Assembly (NCBI GenBank): GCA_009192285.1
Contig: CM018606.1
Span: 1,788,081-1,852,080, forward strand
Reading direction: 5' to 3'
Origin: Morchella semilibera
Lineage: Eukaryota; Ascomycota; Pezizomycetes; Pezizales; Morchellaceae
Length of the DNA: 64,000 nucleotides
In this document: positions 50,223 through 61,360 of the stretch, piece by piece
Layout: every line of letters starts with the position of its first letter
How positions within the stretch are numbered: the first letter of the stretch is position 1
Notes under the pieces: model-generated
Databases searched by the model: none
Seen by the model: the letters and a program-made list of their open reading frames with translations, nothing else
What the model was told of the DNA's origin: nothing
Program-made: the position numbers and the translations under genes

Positions 50223-52333
50223 GAACCCGGACCCAGAGCTTTGAGATTGGTTCGTAACTTAGGTGTGGTTTTTGTCATTTTTGTTTCCTTTTTCTTTCAC
50301 ATTCTGAGAGTATCTCTCAGGGTATCTCTCAGCTCAATTTTTCTATCTGTTGGTGTGAACCTACACATGGCGCTTGGGTAGCTTTTTCTTTTTATGTACG
50401 GTATTCGGTTCACTATGAACCTATCTGAAGATGGTATCCTTTATACCATGGGGTTACTTTGGGTTACTTATTGTTTTTTTTTTTTTTTTGGGGGGGGGTA
50501 CATTTTCTGTTATGTATGGGTTCTATTGGTTATATTCTGATATTTTATCATTTAAAAATCTCCTTTCCTAGTTGTGCAGCGTGCATAGAGTAGCGTTTGT
50601 CAGTCTTTTTTTCCCTTTTCTTTTTTTGTCCTGTTATTGACCTCTCTTGAGGCATAACCTCCACCTCTCCGCTTTTAGGCCTCTTGTAGTTTCGATTGTT
50701 TGGTAATTCGGTCATGCTGGAAAATTGTGTACGAGGGAAGATATCTATGTACGTCATCGTGCTGAGGGAATGTATACGGATGAGAGATAATACAGTATGT
50801 GTTTATTAACCCTGGTGATTTGGTCGCAAGGTATCCGTCTCGTTGGTGATATCCTTTCACCTTCTACCTATATGCCACATATAAGGTGTACTTATAAGAA
50901 CAAACGTACCCTTAGGTATGTTTGTGGTGGGGATCCACTCGAAGTAGTGGCCAAGTAGCAATCGTGTCGATTGGCATCCCAAGGTTAGGGGTTTCTGGCG
51001 ACAAAAGTGGCTTTAGACACTATGTAAGTAGCAAACCAAACTCCCCAATGAAAATAGCAGGATAAATTATTATAAAAAATAAAGGAATATAACAAGCAGG
51101 AAGAATACAAGAAACCAGAAGTAAGAATAAATTAAATTAAACCCTCTTGTTTCTTTTTTTTTAAAAAAAAATACCATTTTAAACTCCATCCATGACCGCA
51201 TTGCTTTTCCTATAAATATCCATCGACAGACTCACCTTCTCTACCACTCCACTTCCCTAAGAGAACTTCCTAAACAATTTCAATCGGCAACCGCAACCCG
51301 CCTTCCAAAACTATCCCCACTCCTATCGCAATAGCATTGACAACGCAAAACAAACTGCTCAGAATCGCGTCCCCTTTAACTGTGATGTTTCTCACAGTAT
51401 ATAAGTATGACGCTTTCATTACTAGCTATCGTATAGTCAGTATATGTGCCCCCCCCCCCCCCCGCGGCCAGCTTGCGGCTATTTAATGTGATAACAGAAA
51501 GTACATAATACTGTCCGTGACTATATACATAGGTGTAAAAAAAAAGAGGGTAGGTCATCGACCACCAAGCAGGTCCTCCCTTGGGTCTTTTTGACGGTCC
51601 GCTACGGTTCCATATAGAAAGAAAAACGCCCGGAACCGGAACCGGAACCACAAACACCCCTGCAGAGCGGTTCTACGTGGTAATCCATTACTATAGTACA
51701 ATTCTGTTATGATATTCTAGGGGGGCGTTAGCCCCTCCCAACATAGTATATAGGGAACGAAGCGACCGTTGATAAATAAGAAGTTACTCTACTTGGGCTT
51801 AAGAAGCTCCCTCTACTCATGGAACAAGCCACATAGGGCCGATCGCCAGTTTTTACACTACCGCGCCACCGCGTCACAGGAAGCACTGCACTGATGATCA
51901 ACCTTGTGTTGATTGATACCCTATAGCCAAAGACTGGACATGCAAATGTGTAGTCGATTTGGTCTGCCTGTAGATAATAAAATCCCGGCTCTTTATTCCG
52001 AGGCCTACCCCCACCGTACCCTCTGTCTCGCCTGATCTACTCTATTGGAGTTGTGAGCGGCTAGTGGGTGGTGTGGCTATGACATATAACTACTGGTTGA
52101 TAAGGTGGCCACCAGCGTGCCAAGACCGAGTCATCACATATGATCCAAATCATTCGAATAACGTTTTTCAATTCCCAACTACTATCAATAACCTACACTA
52201 AGCCCATTCGTATCCTCATTGCTTAATAAAGTACCAAAAATCGTAAAAGGCTACTAATACAAATCCCTAAAGCAAAAAAAAAGTATGCGCCCCAACAGCA
52301 GCCACGAAAAAAAGATGGCCAAAGACAAACCGC
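50223..52333. other. Intergenic DNA, no gene seen
   Basis: The first 300 bp are T-rich, as expected of a 3' flank, and include a T-run plus G-run near 50475-50498. A C-run lies at about 51449-51464 and A-runs near 51168 and 52270. No supportable frame was found. Confidence 0.55.
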
Positions 52334-53189
52334 TTATTTCTTCCCCTTCTCCTCCAACCAGGTACCTAGACCTAAGCCTTTGAGAAGTTTCGAAAGTCCC
52401 AGCCCGTTAAGAAGGCCCCTGATGAGTCCGCCAAGACCCAACCCATCAAGAATACCTGCAACGAGTCCCAGGACTCCATTCAGGAGCAACCCAACAGCGG
52501 AGAGGATTTGGAACAATGGTTCTATCACAGTGTTACTAACATCATTCTCTAGCACGGGGGGAAATTGCTCTATGGAAGCTTACCACCAAACAGATCCAAT
52601 AGCGGGCCTAGTTGGTTCTTTGCATGTGGCATATCCTTGATGAATTCCTTGATACGCTCGATAGTCTTTGTAACATCCCCCGCCAGAGTTGCAAGACCCT
52701 GAGCCAGACGCTGCTCCTCGGCATTGGCCTCGCTGATCTTTGCGCGATTCTGGGCGTTACCTGCGATCTTGCCGTCGGGGTCAAGGGCCTTAATCGCGCC
52801 GTAGCATTCCTGAAGGATCGTTGTGGAACGCTCGAGGAGTGGCTTGACCTGGTCCACTAGTTCCTGCTCATCGACCTCTTGGTCGTTCTGCTTCTTGCGC
52901 TCGGCACGTTCGATGCTCTAGTTTGCTTGTTAGTATGGTGCCAATCACGTGCGGGGGGATGGGGAATGAGATGTACCTCAACCATCATCTCGAGGAAGGG
53001 CTTGAGACGGTCTAGTGCGGTGTCTACGATTGAAGACATGCGGACCGCAACAAGCTTTGCTTGCACTTCTGGGTCATCTTCTTTCTCGATCTCGCCCTTG
53101 ACGAGGCTGGTCTCCTTGTTGTCGTCAAGGTCGGGCTCACTTGCGCGGTCCTTGAATTCGAGATCTTTGTGAGAGCCGGCGGTGGACAT
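52334..53189 (-). CDS. DUF6987-type fungal protein with Gly/Leu-rich C terminus
   Basis: Exons 53189-52977, 52917-52584 and 52548-52334 give 253 residues. The second intron would be only 35 bp (GTAAGC to GTGCTAG). An alternative donor GTTTGG with the acceptor GATGTTAG also restores frame. The acidic, charged N terminus is followed by a helical part with ALDPDGKIAGNAQ, LAQGLATLAGDVTKTIERIK and DMPHAKNQLGPLLDL, then EPLFQILSAVGLLLNGVLGL and repeated GLGLGGL units ending in lysines. This order matches what I recall as the fungal DUF6987 family, sometimes labelled LEA-like, of unknown function. The hydrophobic glycine-leucine tail suggests membrane contact or self-assembly. A TATAAAAG (53314-53321) lies about 125 bp upstream of the ATG. 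The gene is divergent from the motif paralog at 54444. Confidence 0.75.
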
Positions 53190-54443
53190 GGTTGTGATTT
53201 TTATTGAGATATGCTTAGTATAAGAATGATTGTAGGCTGATAATGTGTGTGTGTGTTTTCGTGGTTGTTTTCCGAGCTGATGATTATTGAGAACTATAAG
53301 GACAGAGTGTGGTCTTTTATAAAACAACTTCACGCAGTATAATTCTTCTCTACCTACTACACATTTACCTACTCCAACAAAGACTCCCCACCAAAGAAGG
53401 AAACTTGAACTTTGACAAACGTCACAGCGACGACATCGGATTTTTTTCGTGGGGAGGGGTGAAAACTACCTCTGCAGTTTACCGCTGAGCACTGTAATCG
53501 ATCAAACGAGAAGGTTATTAAGGCACCTAATCCATGAAACACCCTGTGAATTAATATACACGCGTCCAATATATCGATAATGTGGCTGCATACTGGGGTG
53601 AGCAGAGCATGGGGAATGTATTTGATGGGCAATTATTTCTCTATGCGCTCGATGTGCCCTGTTCTGCCACCTTTCTACTACTCTTTGGGATCTAAGTGGC
53701 TGGAATTTTACTTATTACTTCTTCTGCATTTGGCAGGACTAACTAATGATCAGGTTATAAAACTCATGGGGGCGGATAGGTTGATAGTTGCAGTACTTGA
53801 GATGCATACAACCCCATCACTGATCCCCCAAACTGACGCCATCACAAACAGGGGATAGCTGTAACTTCGGTTACACGGTTTGGCAGCGCCACACCCAACC
53901 GTTGCCAAGGGCTCACCCAAGTACCCTAAGTCCCTTCTTGCCCCCCAGAAAGCAGAAACTTGGAAACTGTATTAGGTACTTAGGCAAAGTTCAGGGGGGG
54001 GGGGGGGGATCTGGGCTAAGGAGAGAACAAGTCCTGGAACCCAGGATGCCTGCCTAGGATTTTAAGAAGCGAGTGACGTTCGATGGAAAACCTTGGAACC
54101 CCTCTAGCGGGTCCCGGATGATTGTTCGATTATCCCAGGGTCAGGGATTGTTTCTAAAAGAAGCATCAGCCGAGAAAACAAGTCATTGGCAGCAGCCATT
54201 GACGTCGTTTAACCAAAAACCTGCAAGTGCACATTTGATTGATGTTGAAGGCCTAGAGGGAGATACGTATATAGTATCGTAAAACATCACCCGCGCGCGT
54301 CACAGGGTAAAATTACACTTTCCTAGATATTTCCCGCATGAGCTCTTTTTCCAAGACTCCACAGTAAAAAGATATAATACGCTTTCAGTACCGTACATAC
54401 CTTTAAAACCCGTAATCAAACCCACCAAGCAACAGCAGCAGCA
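53190..54443. promoter_or_regulatory. Bidirectional upstream region, DUF6987 gene / motif paralog 1
   Basis: This 1.25-kb interval lies between two divergent starts. A TATA box (TATAAAAG, minus strand, 53314-53321) serves the left gene. A TATA-like GATATAATA lies about 75 bp before the right ATG. A run of G lies near 53994-54009. No gene is supported between them. Confidence 0.45.
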
Positions 54444-54944
54444 ATGTCTACAGCGGAAGAAACCAAGCCCAACGAGTTCAACCCTGAGGTCAAATCCTCA
54501 TCCCGCGAGCAATCGCGTCAGCGTAGTGAGCAAGAGGATAACGGAGGCGCCCCCAACTCTCCAGGCGGCAGCAACAACTCTCAGTCCTCTGGTGACCACT
54601 CCGATAACGACTCTGATGCCGTACGCACTGCCCGCTCCCGCTCCCGCCGTGGTGGTCGTCGCAATCGCCGTGGAAAGAAGCCGCAGCTCGCCCCAGTCTC
54701 TGAGTCGGAAACAGACGACAGGCACGGGAAGGAGCTGCAGAGGCGCGAGGAGCAAATGCAGAGGCAATATCAACAGCAGCAAATGCAGATGCAGCAAATG
54801 CAGCAGCAGATGGCCATGCAACAGGAGCAGGGTGGTGGCGGCAAGAGGGATAAGCCCTTGAAGTTGAGGCTGGATCTCAACCTCGAGCTGGATGTTGAAC
54901 TGAAGGCAAAGATTCATGGTGATTTGGAACTAGCGTTACTGTAA
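54444..54944 (+). CDS. Small disordered protein with KLRLDLN...IHGDLEL C-terminal motif, paralog 1
   Basis: This 166-residue ORF starts MSTAEETKPNEF. The layout is: polar acidic N terminus, an Arg-rich patch (RSRSRRGGRRNRRGKK, about 66-81), SESETDD, then a Gln/Met-rich stretch, a glycine run and the last 28 residues with LKLRLDLN, VEL and AKIHGDLEL. It ends LALL and TAA. The last block is 22/28 identical to the end of the gene at 58530-58937. The stop codon overlaps a perfect splice donor (CT|GTAAGT at 54941), so the transcript may be spliced and the true end may differ by a few residues. I have the impression that this C-terminal block occurs widely in ascomycetes, with no function known to me. 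The gene is divergent from the DUF6987 gene. Confidence 0.8.
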   Translation: MSTAEETKPNEFNPEVKSSSREQSRQRSEQEDNGGAPNSPGGSNNSQSSGDHSDNDSDAVRTARSRSRRGGRRNRRGKKPQLAPVSESETDDRHGKELQRREEQMQRQYQQQQMQMQQMQQQMAMQQEQGGGGKRDKPLKLRLDLNLELDVELKAKIHGDLELALL

Positions 54945-57900
54945 GTCCCCTTTTCTTTCTATTAACGTTTCTGTCATGAGAGGCAGCCCAGCGGGCTGAC
55001 TGATCGCTAGTTCATAAAGTACCTAGACGGTTGCATAGAGCAGTTCGGTGTCGGGCTGACTGTATATCTTCGAAGTACGGGTTGATGTGAGGCTTGCTTG
55101 AGCGACTGTGCGGAAGTTCTAGTTTGGAATTAATTGACAGGTATATATAACGGTTTGTGATTATTTTACTATATATGTTTGAAATGGGGGGTGGACGATT
55201 TGGCACGGAACTAATTGGGGTTATTGGTTGTTCATGATTGGCAAAGATGGAGGGCTTGTACAATATTTTATTTCTTTTGAACTCGAACTGTTTTGTAAGA
55301 TTTCAATGAGTCTGTTAGAGTACCGTGCTGTATGCACACACTACACTTCGCAATGGGCTTAATTGCTTCTCTGGATCAGCTGTGAGTTAGGCCCTCGTCT
55401 AATGAAAGGTGAAAGTAGAGCTTCGCACCTCCTTTGCGGTGATAGCCTGGCCATGTCCTCGTTGAGGTGACTTTTCCATTGCTGCCATTCTTCATGATTG
55501 AACTATGTCAATTCTGGACTTGCATCTCTGTAGCAACAGCCACTGGTAATTATACCGGCTCCTTTTTTGCATAAGCCTAGTGCAGATAGAGGAGCGGGTA
55601 TAATGATTGACTGAAGAGAGTAATCTGCTTAGAAGTTTCAATGGATTAATCTGGCGCCGCTTATCTCTAGCATAAGATAGATACAACTATCAAGCTTGAG
55701 TCTGAAACCTGAGACCCGTGCATCCGCTCATAGAGGATTTAGTAAGTTACTCCATTTGGTAGAGGAGATCGCGGGATCTCGAAATAAGTAATTCCTGGGA
55801 ACCTCTCCAGGGAACTCGAAAGTATTCTGGCATAATGACGATACACTGGTGCGATGCACAGAGCTAGAGGGTTAGTACGAATGCAGTTTTATCAGTATGT
55901 GCACCCGTTTCAATCAGGACTGACCGTCTAAGAGATGACCAAACCTGACTAATAACGAGTCAGCAATATGTACGGGGGTAGGGGGAAGGCTCTATGATTC
56001 CCTAGCAGATTTCTGGCACCAGTGTGTGAGATATGTACTGCACTATATTTACCGACGCCTTCATCAAGGACTTTCTCTATGATTAAAAGGCTATCCGTGA
56101 AGGATTTTAACAATATAGAGATAGGTTTGCTGTTATGTTAGCCACACCCCCACAGGTGTTGCTAGGATGAGACAGAACCGCCCCCGGTATCCGCAAGAGA
56201 GAAACGTGAACGCTTATACTCGAGCGTTAATTAAGTCGTCGGACATCGTTGACCAAATACTTACTAAAAAATCCGACTTCTTAACTGACGACCAGGTATA
56301 AACCAATAAACGCAACGACAGCACTTCTCTGGGCGCTGTTAGTAGCCAGGCAGAAACACCACCGCCCTTGGCGTCGAGTGAGAATCCATGGAGATCTGGT
56401 CCGGTTTCAAATCGGACCGGCCCAGTTGCGAACATGGCTGGCTCATCTAGGCCAGGAATGAAATTTTAGGCCGGCTGTATATGAGAAAACTAAAACATCA
56501 AGAGATGTGTTTAGTAAATTAGTAGGACCCAGTACCCAGGATCAATTATTAGAGCTCAGATATTTCGAGTTCTTGGCAGTAGAGAAGATCACCGGGCAAC
56601 TGCCAAGAACTCGGAATATATTGAGCTTGGGATTTATCGGGTATGTAGCCGAAACGTACTATTGAATATCAGCAAGGAAGCCAAACAAGGAGGCGAAACC
56701 AGGTAGCAGGCTCACGAGTAGTCAGTGACATGAACCTCAAACCAAAAACCTTAAAGCGTAGCCGTAACGGTCTAAAAGCTTGGGGAGCTTTGAATTCTGG
56801 AAGTGGCTATTGTAGCTACTCGCGTATTGTATTGTCCTTCGACGGCGAGACAAGCCGCCCATAGAGTAAGAGTTATCATGCCCTTATTTCGTGGTCTTCC
56901 TAGACACAGGTGGGTTAGCAGGGGGTGTTGGACTTGTTCTCGGTCTGATGCCGAACTATTTAGACGATCTGTAGCCGCGAGAATGATAGAGGTGCAAGGT
57001 CAGAAGTTCCGACGACACCCAGCCCTGGACGTGATCTTGGTCCGTAGGCCCACTACTACAGGCAATATGTGATATCAAGATAAACTGGCGTCTTGGTGCG
57101 CTTGTGGGTTCGTTTTGAGGATGCCGTCGGGTTGTGGGAAGATGTAGTTGACACGATGGAACAGATGGGTACAGTGTCCAGGACCGCATCTCATCTTATC
57201 ACCGCATTCCACGGCCCGACCGCATGCGAATACACCAGAGAATTAAATGACTCATCGCTGCTGCAATTCGTCGGCTTATATCTTAGCTTGGCAGTATTTG
57301 ACGCGACGCTCGGTGATTATCCTCAGTTGGAAATCACTCCTCCGCAACCAACCACAGCGCGGTACGTACACCAATGTACTGTATTGATGTACTTGTCAAA
57401 GTATCCTACGCCGTAAGTTCAATTCTGTTTCGGGTCCTTTTGGTATGTACACCCCTATGCGATGGAAGAGACCATGATCTGTTTCTTCTCATGTCCGAGA
57501 TCTAGTCAAGATAGTACATCTGGATAACTGACCTTTTAGTACCTAAATCTTCTAGTACCGAGCTGATGTACCTCTGATGTACTCAATTGTTTGACCCGAT
57601 GAGGAGCTTGGCACCATAGGATTATATCTCCCCAGTGTCTTAGTATCGAGTGATAATACATGAGTCCAGTCGCATTCCGAATCGGACCGGTCGGATTGCA
57701 AACACAACTGGAATAGGGTCCATAGAGTAGAGAGAACTCAAAGTGCACAATAAAAAATTTCAGCATGTAGGATCAAAGTTATCTACTAGATCTATCTATT
57801 GGTCTATAATGTTGCACTCTTACGCGCATGTCTCGGAGCTGCGAGTCTACTAACGGGAACTTCTGAGGTTGATCGATACAATTTTTTTAAAAACACGGGT

Positions 57901-58529
57901 CTTGGCCGGAGATGGGATGGGTTTTTCGGTGCTTTTATTCGATTAGTTATGTCCAGCATATTGTATGGTTTCGCTTAAGGATATGCTTGCAGTTATATGA
58001 GACAGTCGATCTTAATGGTTAACCTCATCAACCTCTGAGTTCGCACCCTTATGGTTTCACTATCAGTCAATGTCCTCAAAATCTTCCCAAGCTCCCGCGA
58101 ACTCGGCACCAAACTCTAAGCTCATACTCGTTGTCTCTTCCTGGAACTTTCTACCAGCTATGTGTTGGTGCCCAACGGCCAGCAGTTGGGAGTATGGGAT
58201 CGGACGGACCGGGCACCAAGTGGAAATATGATTGTGCGTGCCATGCAGCCAGCTTTTGATACAGGTATGTAGAGGTATGATATTATTACTACATCTAAGT
58301 TCCAAAGTTTGTAACAAAAAAAGGAAACTAATAAACATTGGTGACCAAAACAAAGGATAAAAGGAAAAAAAAAAACGATCCAGACGTATCAAAACAGCCA
58401 AAAAATATATCCATAACTCAGCCCCTAAGCCCCCGACCGGGGAGGATCAGTTTCTGTATTAAGAACTTTGTCAAGACTCAGCCAGGCTAAAGACGAACGG
58501 GGGGGTCTAGACACCGAGGGGGGGGCTAC
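54945..58529. other. Gene-free stretch between the motif paralogs
   Basis: No supportable gene. A frame of 107 codons at 57093-57416 has no ATG in a good context and no known family. A hairpin lies at 56560-56619. Two diverged copies of a short repeat (ATCGGACCGG followed by TTGCRAAC) lie near 56411-56433 and 57681-57702. No TACATGTA octamer was found here. Confidence 0.5.
56560..56619. repeat. 21-bp inverted repeat
   Basis: The arms 56560-56580 and 56599-56619 pair over 21 bp with one wobble, around an 18-nt loop. The inner 15 bp (CGAGTTCTTGGCAGT) are perfect. Confidence 0.7.
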
Positions 58530-58937
58530 TCACAGCAAGCTCAACTCCAAATCACCATGAATCTTCGCGTGAAGCTCCACATGGATATCGATGTTCAGGT
58601 CCAACCTCAGCTTCAGGGTATCCTTCTTACCCCCACCACCGCCACCGCCGCCGGCTACTCCTCCAGCCACTCCTCCCAGGGTATTTGATACCGCGCCGCC
58701 AAGGTTTCCCGCGGTCTGGCCCACTTGCCCTGTTGTCTGCGATAGCGTGTTTCCCAGGTCACCGCCTGTTAGGCCGCCGAGGGGGCCGCCGCCGCCTTGC
58801 TGTAGCTGCTGGTTCTTCTTGGCGCGGCGGCGGGAGCGCCCGCGGTTGTTTCGGCGGGGTGGGGGGGAGCCAAAGTCGGTTTCGGTGGTGGACTCGTTAT
58901 CCGATTCGGCAACGATACGGTCTTTCTCGCCGGCCAT
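58530..58937 (-). CDS. Small glycine-rich protein with KLRLDLN...IHGDLEL C-terminal motif, paralog 2
   Basis: This 135-residue ORF starts MAGEKDRIVAESDN. The layout parallels the paralog at 54444: an acidic Ser/Asp/Glu N terminus, an Arg-rich patch (RRNNRGRSRRRAKK), a short Gln run, a long Gly-rich part with repeated GGLTGG, GGAVSNTLGGV and a G8 run, then the conserved end (LKLRLDLN, VEL, AKIHGDLEL, SLL). The stop TGA overlaps a splice donor (CT|GTGAGT, 58533-58528), the same arrangement as in paralog 1. Splicing to a CTTAATACAG acceptor (last base 58454) would give an end one residue longer. The function is unknown. Low complexity suggests a structural or condensate-type protein. Confidence 0.78.
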   Translation of the reverse strand: MAGEKDRIVAESDNESTTETDFGSPPPRRNNRGRSRRRAKKNQQLQQGGGGPLGGLTGGDLGNTLSQTTGQVGQTAGNLGGAVSNTLGGVAGGVAGGGGGGGGKKDTLKLRLDLNIDIHVELHAKIHGDLELSLL

Positions 58938-59707
58938 GGTGGTGTTGGTGTTTGGTTTTGATTCGGTCTAGTGATATAGGGGGAGGATCGAGGGTTGAGG
59001 GAAAGAGCTTTGGGAATCAGTGAGCTCTTGAGGTATCTATGTATGCGGTCCTTTTCTTTTTTTATATGTCAACCGCCGTAAAGTCTCAAGATGCGGCGGA
59101 TGAGCACGGGTTTATAAGAGGCGTGAGTTTTTAGACCTCTTTACCCATCCTTTCTTGGAATCCGCACTTTGCACTTTTTCCTGTTTTTGGATCATGTTAG
59201 ATCCAACACCCGGCCGGTTCTTCAAGGGGCTTGTAAAAGTGTCGCCATGGTAAAAAAAACATCCACACAAACCCTGATCTTCCTCCGTCATATCTCCCAG
59301 GCCATTGCGTATCTTTACATCACCAACGCGCCGGGGTTGCTGCTGAACAGTTTTCTTGGCAGAGTTTAGATTAATTAATTTACGAGAAGGGTACGTACCC
59401 CTGCCACATGACGTCCACGGCTGCAGCCACAAACGGACGGGCGCGGCTTTTTTTCCCACGCACCGGTGCCGAACTACGACGGAGCTGGCCGGGTGCTGGT
59501 GGGCTAAAAGTAGAAATGACCGTTTATCCTGTTTTTTCGACCCACCCCGGGGATACCGAACACCGGATCAAGAGGGCCCCCCAAGAAGTTCCTGTCTGTG
59601 CCTACGCTGTCGAGGACGGAGTACATGTAAATACCTACTTGTACTGAGGAGAATACCACCAGCTAGCTAGCTAGAATTCGATAGCTATAGTCCCCCCATA
59701 ATTCGCC
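58938..59707. promoter_or_regulatory. Bidirectional upstream region, paralog 2 / gene at 59708
   Basis: This 770-bp interval lies between divergent starts. One TACATGTA octamer (59622-59629) and a CTAG-type repeat (about 59662-59674) lie within 90 bp of the right-hand ATG. Short frames here show no protein-like signal. Confidence 0.4.
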
Positions 59708-60319
59708 ATGGCTTCAATGATTGGCTTCCTGGCAATAATGGCCATCCCCGTCACCACCAGCGTAGCCCAAGGAATCAAGGGTGACCGCGAGGAGAAGGCC
59801 AAAGCCGCCCTCCCACCCTACTTCACCCTCTTCTCCGAATGCAAGACCAGCCCACTGCACACCCACAAGCAGCTCATCCTCCGCGACAACAAAGTGAGCG
59901 CCCACCCCCTCCCCCTAAACACCCGCTCCTAACGGCCACAGTGCTATCTCAACGTGACCTCCTGCGCGACCGCCGGGCACCCGTTCGGCGGCTACATCCG
60001 CCCGTTCATCAACAGCGCCACGCACGCGCTGGTCTCCTCGACGTCCTACGACCCGCCGGCGCTCGGCTGGATATATGTCGACAGGGACACGCGGCGGGTG
60101 CGGTACGGCAGCCGCAACGAGGCGGGCGAGGGCCTGTTTGGGCCGTGGACGTACGACGCGTTTGGCCTGAACTTGGAGGATTGGTATGAGTTTGTGGCGG
60201 TGGAGGAGGGGGGGATGTGGGCGCTGTATGCGGGGGTGAAGGGCGCGGAGGGCGCGGGGGGCGTGAGGGTTAGGTTGGTGCAGGAGGCGATTGAGGAGTT
60301 GATTCCGAGTAAGAAGTAG
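59708..60319 (+). CDS. Fungal protein of unknown function
   Basis: Exons 59708-59893 and 59942-60319 join in phase 0 across a 48-bp intron (donor GTGAGC, CTAAC branch site, CACAG acceptor), giving 187 residues. A hydrophobic N terminus (MASMIGFLAIMAIPVTTSVA) could be a short membrane or signal segment, though no clear cleavage site is seen. Then comes PPYFTLFSECKTSPLHTHKQ, LILRDNKCYLN, PFGGYIRPFIN, GWIYVDRDTRRVRYGSRNEA, GLFGPWTYDAFGLNLEDWYE and a C-terminal helix ending in lysines. I recall similar uncharacterised proteins in ascomycetes, with an LRDNK..L core and a W-rich GPW segment, but no function. The second exon is very GC-rich. Identity as a real gene is well supported by the clean splice; the role is unknown. 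Confidence 0.75.
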
Positions 60320-61130
60320 TTGTGCGGTGTATTCTTCTTTTCGTGTTTTTAGTTCTGGGGATAGGGATCATTGGCATCTAGTCGATATGGTGTAATATAA
60401 ATCAATGTTACGATAGCACAGAGGCCCTACCGTAGTTCTCTACAAACAAAAGCTGTCACAGAATACCCCATAGAACCCGACAGTCTTATGTATACCAGCA
60501 TTGCTATCCCGGTATTGTCTGCTGCACTGACACAAAGACACCATCCAGAACAAAAAGCCATACGGCTGTGCAGGTATTTACGTACACATATCCAAGACGA
60601 CTCCACACCGGCACGACTATTGTATGCGTGGGTTGGCAGATACGCACCTACCTGTACGGGGCAAAATTAAGTGGAAACACCGCCCATCACTCGAAACGTC
60701 TTTAAGTACCCCCTCCCTCCCCCATGCCCCTTGCAGCAGCTATCTAGAAGAAAGGAGGAGCAAGCCACAGGGAGCATGGAGCATATGCACATCACCCCCT
60801 CTCCACCCACCACCCTGCGCCGCGCGGGGGGGGGGGGGGGCACCTTAATTTTGCGGGGGCGCAGAACTGTCCCGCTGTAAGTGATAGAACACCATGACCC
60901 CATAGCACAGCTGCCGCAGCACTCCTATATAGATACTCTAGACATCCAGAAACTACATAGCCGGCCGGCGTGGTACAGTAACCTCCTACCGGGGGTTGAG
61001 AGCAGGAATCACTGACCCAGCAAGGTACCCCAACATGCCACTCCACCCATCATCACTCGGACCCCCCCCCCCCACACACACTTGAACCCCACCCCACCCC
61101 ACCCGTGCACACCAGACATAGTAAGCAATC

Positions 61131-61170
61131 ACACGCCATCACACGCCATCACACGCCATCACACGCCATC
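61131..61170. repeat. Tandem 10-bp repeat, four copies
   Basis: Four exact copies of ACACGCCATC lie head to tail, in non-coding DNA. Confidence 0.9.
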
Positions 61171-61334
61171 ACTCGCCCGCCCGCCCGCCCACGGTATAAC
61201 AAAATCTGCACACCAATCATTTACATCTGAGATCCACACTGGAGAGATTCGAATTCGATCCTGTACATTTTATTTCCGCCCCCCGCCCCTTCCCCAGATG
61301 GGGGTGCTACAGCTACACAAGTACAGATAGCATA

Positions 61335-61360
61335 CAAAACAAAACAAAACAAAACAAAAA
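61335..61360. repeat. AAAAC pentanucleotide repeat
   Basis: About five AAAAC units lie 120 bp downstream of the predicted stop of the Atg38-like gene. Confidence 0.8.

Noticed and set aside
57093-57416. Plus-strand frame of 107 codons
   Set aside because: The start would be a non-ATG codon. The translation is balanced but matches nothing I know and has no supporting splice or neighbour.
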